Source of the DNA: Caryophanon sp.
GTDB taxonomy: Bacteria; Bacillota; Bacilli; Bacillales_A; Planococcaceae
Length of the DNA: 32,789 bases
Assembly (NCBI GenBank): GCA_018384745.1
Contig: JAHAYH010000001.1
Location: forward strand, 1-32,789
Direction of reading: 5' to 3'
The notes under the pieces were generated by a model, which was not told where the DNA came from, did not search any database, and worked only from the letters and a program-made list of their open reading frames with translations. Positions 31,760 through 32,789 of this stretch are shown here, piece after piece. Made by a program: the position numbers and the translations under genes. Each line of letters opens with the position of its first letter. Position 1 is the stretch's first letter.

Positions 31760-32638
31760 GTGAATATTCCTGCACCATTCTTGCTGATCATCGCGACCAT
31801 TTTATGGGGTGGAAATTTCGTGATTGGACGCGCAGTCGCAAATGATATTGCACCGATTACACTTGCGTTTTATCGCTGGTGCGTCGCGTTGCTTGTTCTT
31901 GCACCAATTGCCTATAAAAGCTGGCGACAATATTTACAAACGTTTCGCACACATTGGAAAATTGTGCTTCTGTTATCATTGACCGGCGTGGCAGGCTTTA
32001 ATACGCTCGTATACATCGGCTTACATGATACGACGTCCATTAATGCATCATTAATGAACTCATCTACACCAATTATTATTTACGTGCTAGCCTTTTTCTT
32101 ATTACGCGAGCGATTAACGCGCTATCAATTGATCGGAACGTTCATCTCGCTTACAGGTGTGCTCTTTATTTTGACGGGTGGCTCTCTTGAAAGCTTACGT
32201 GCCTTTCATTTTAATAAAGGGGATTTAATCGTATTAGTGGCCATTGTTTGCTGGAGTGTATATTCGTTGCTCATTAAGCAGTATGCGGGCATATTGCCAG
32301 GGCTTGCGACGTTTTTCATGACCATCATTGTCGGCATTGTGCTGTTATTGCCATTTTTTGTGTATGAAACGATGACGGTGGCACAGACGATGACGTGGAA
32401 TGCAGCGTCGATCAGTGCGATTATTTACGTTGGCTCGCTCGCATCCGTTGTCGCATTCCTCTCGTGGAATAAAGGTGTCGTCAAACTCGGTGCTAGCCGT
32501 GCAAGCATTTATTTAAATTTTATTCCCGTATTTTCTGCCCTGTTTGCGGTTTTATTTATTGGCGAATCACTGCACCTGTTCCAAATTGTTGGAGGACTGG
32601 CCGTTGTCGCCGGCGTGTTCATTACGAATCGACGCTAA
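31760..32638 (+). CDS. EamA-family (DMT superfamily) transporter
   Basis: 292 residues with ten hydrophobic helices in two EamA repeats (about 5-135 and 150-290). The first opens with ATILWGGNFVIGRAVANDIAP and the second with IVCWSVYSLLIKQYAG, both typical of the RhaT/EamA group. These proteins export or import small metabolites such as amino acids; the substrate is not predictable here. It starts at GTG (31760), 8 nt after AAAGGAGG, with no ATG option nearby. It ends at a tagged terminator inside the next repeat copy. Confidence 0.9.
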   Translation: MNIPAPFLLIIATILWGGNFVIGRAVANDIAPITLAFYRWCVALLVLAPIAYKSWRQYLQTFRTHWKIVLLLSLTGVAGFNTLVYIGLHDTTSINASLMNSSTPIIIYVLAFFLLRERLTRYQLIGTFISLTGVLFILTGGSLESLRAFHFNKGDLIVLVAIVCWSVYSLLIKQYAGILPGLATFFMTIIVGIVLLLPFFVYETMTVAQTMTWNAASISAIIYVGSLASVVAFLSWNKGVVKLGASRASIYLNFIPVFSALFAVLFIGESLHLFQIVGGLAVVAGVFITNRR

Positions 32639-32639
32639 A

Positions 32640-32789
32640 ACAGTCTGAGACAAAACATAATGCCAGAGCGAAGTATAACTTTCGCTCTGGCATTTTTCTG
32701 CTTTTGCAGACGCTCACCTTCGAGCAAGCAATTCTTTCGGTCATGGCTTGAGCCTGTAGTCTCAAGCTCATGCGATTCCCCTAGAAGTC
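32640..32789 (+). repeat. Dispersed intergenic repeat, copy cut by window end
   Basis: Same order as the other copies: tag, hairpin, GCTTTTGCAGACGC..AATTCTTTCGG block, then CTGTAGTCTCAAGCTCA (32754-32770), identical to bases 1-17 of the window. The hairpin stem is unrelated in sequence to that of the other copies. Confidence 0.65.
32646..32698 (+). terminator. EamA-transporter gene terminator with TGAGACAAAACA tag
   Basis: Tag at 32646-32657, then a perfect 14-bp stem AATGCCAGAGCGAA (32659-32672) with TTCGCTCTGGCATT (32681-32694), followed by TTT. Confidence 0.88.

Noticed and set aside
1-32789. CRISPR arrays, tRNA/rRNA genes, insertion sequences, prophage or an origin
   Set aside because: No regularly spaced repeats, no transposase or integrase frame, no tRNA-like cloverleaf and no rRNA segments were seen on either strand.

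Overview
The window looks like chromosomal DNA from a low-to-mid GC Gram-positive bacterium of the order Bacillales, most likely the family Planococcaceae (Caryophanon, Kurthia or Lysinibacillus-like). The evidence is strong AGGAGG-type ribosome sites, a T-box leader, frequent TTG/GTG starts and a gene set whose best-remembered relatives are Bacillus subtilis genes (yheA, yheB, yheE, bmrC/bmrD, hemZ, yhcX, yhcY, yhcZ, yhdP, queG, trmL). I see no phage, insertion sequence, CRISPR array, rRNA or tRNA gene. Genus is a guess.

Layout. 1-322: two tandem copies (one partial) of a dispersed intergenic repeat carrying a terminator hairpin. 323-2323 (-): AarF/UbiB kinase-like membrane protein. 2324-4784 (+): serA behind a serine-type T-box leader. 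5008-12245 (mostly -): HAD phosphatase, DUF3006 protein and a metallo-beta-lactamase lipoprotein, hemZ, yheA, yheB, yheE (+) and an MFS transporter. 12395-12802 (+): unknown 135-residue protein. 12872-16770 (-): bmrC/bmrD-like heterodimeric multidrug ABC exporter behind its own promoter, a 24-codon leader peptide and an attenuator terminator. 16972-18348 (+): CNNM/CBS transporter. 18389-20160 (-): YhcY/YhcZ-like two-component system. 20318 (+): small hydrophilic protein with a possible sigma-B promoter. 20587-22134 (-): GNAT-nitrilase fusion. 22277-23696 (+): membrane-anchored thioredoxin and RluA-type pseudouridine synthase. 23745-25955 (-): small membrane protein, two tandem aldo/keto reductases and a 47-residue protein. 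26090-27171 (+): 31-residue peptide and a CatE-like dioxygenase. 27181-27337 (-): candidate Fur-controlled small RNA. 27355-28971 (-): trmL and queG. 29032 (+): B3/B4-domain protein. 29994-31520 (-): chemotaxis receptor. 31760-32638 (+): EamA transporter, then another copy of the repeat running off the window.

Most of the coding content is ordinary housekeeping. The interest lies in the non-coding DNA: (1) a promoter with an 18/19 Fur box driving a ~120-nt RNA that has a 5' hairpin, a CCTCCC anti-Shine-Dalgarno tract and a terminator; (2) a leader-peptide attenuator ahead of the bmrCD-like exporter; (3) a modular dispersed element combining a TGAGACAAAA tag, an exchangeable terminator hairpin and a conserved body; and (4) a Ser T-box separated from serA by about 200 nt that seem to contain a decayed copy of that element.
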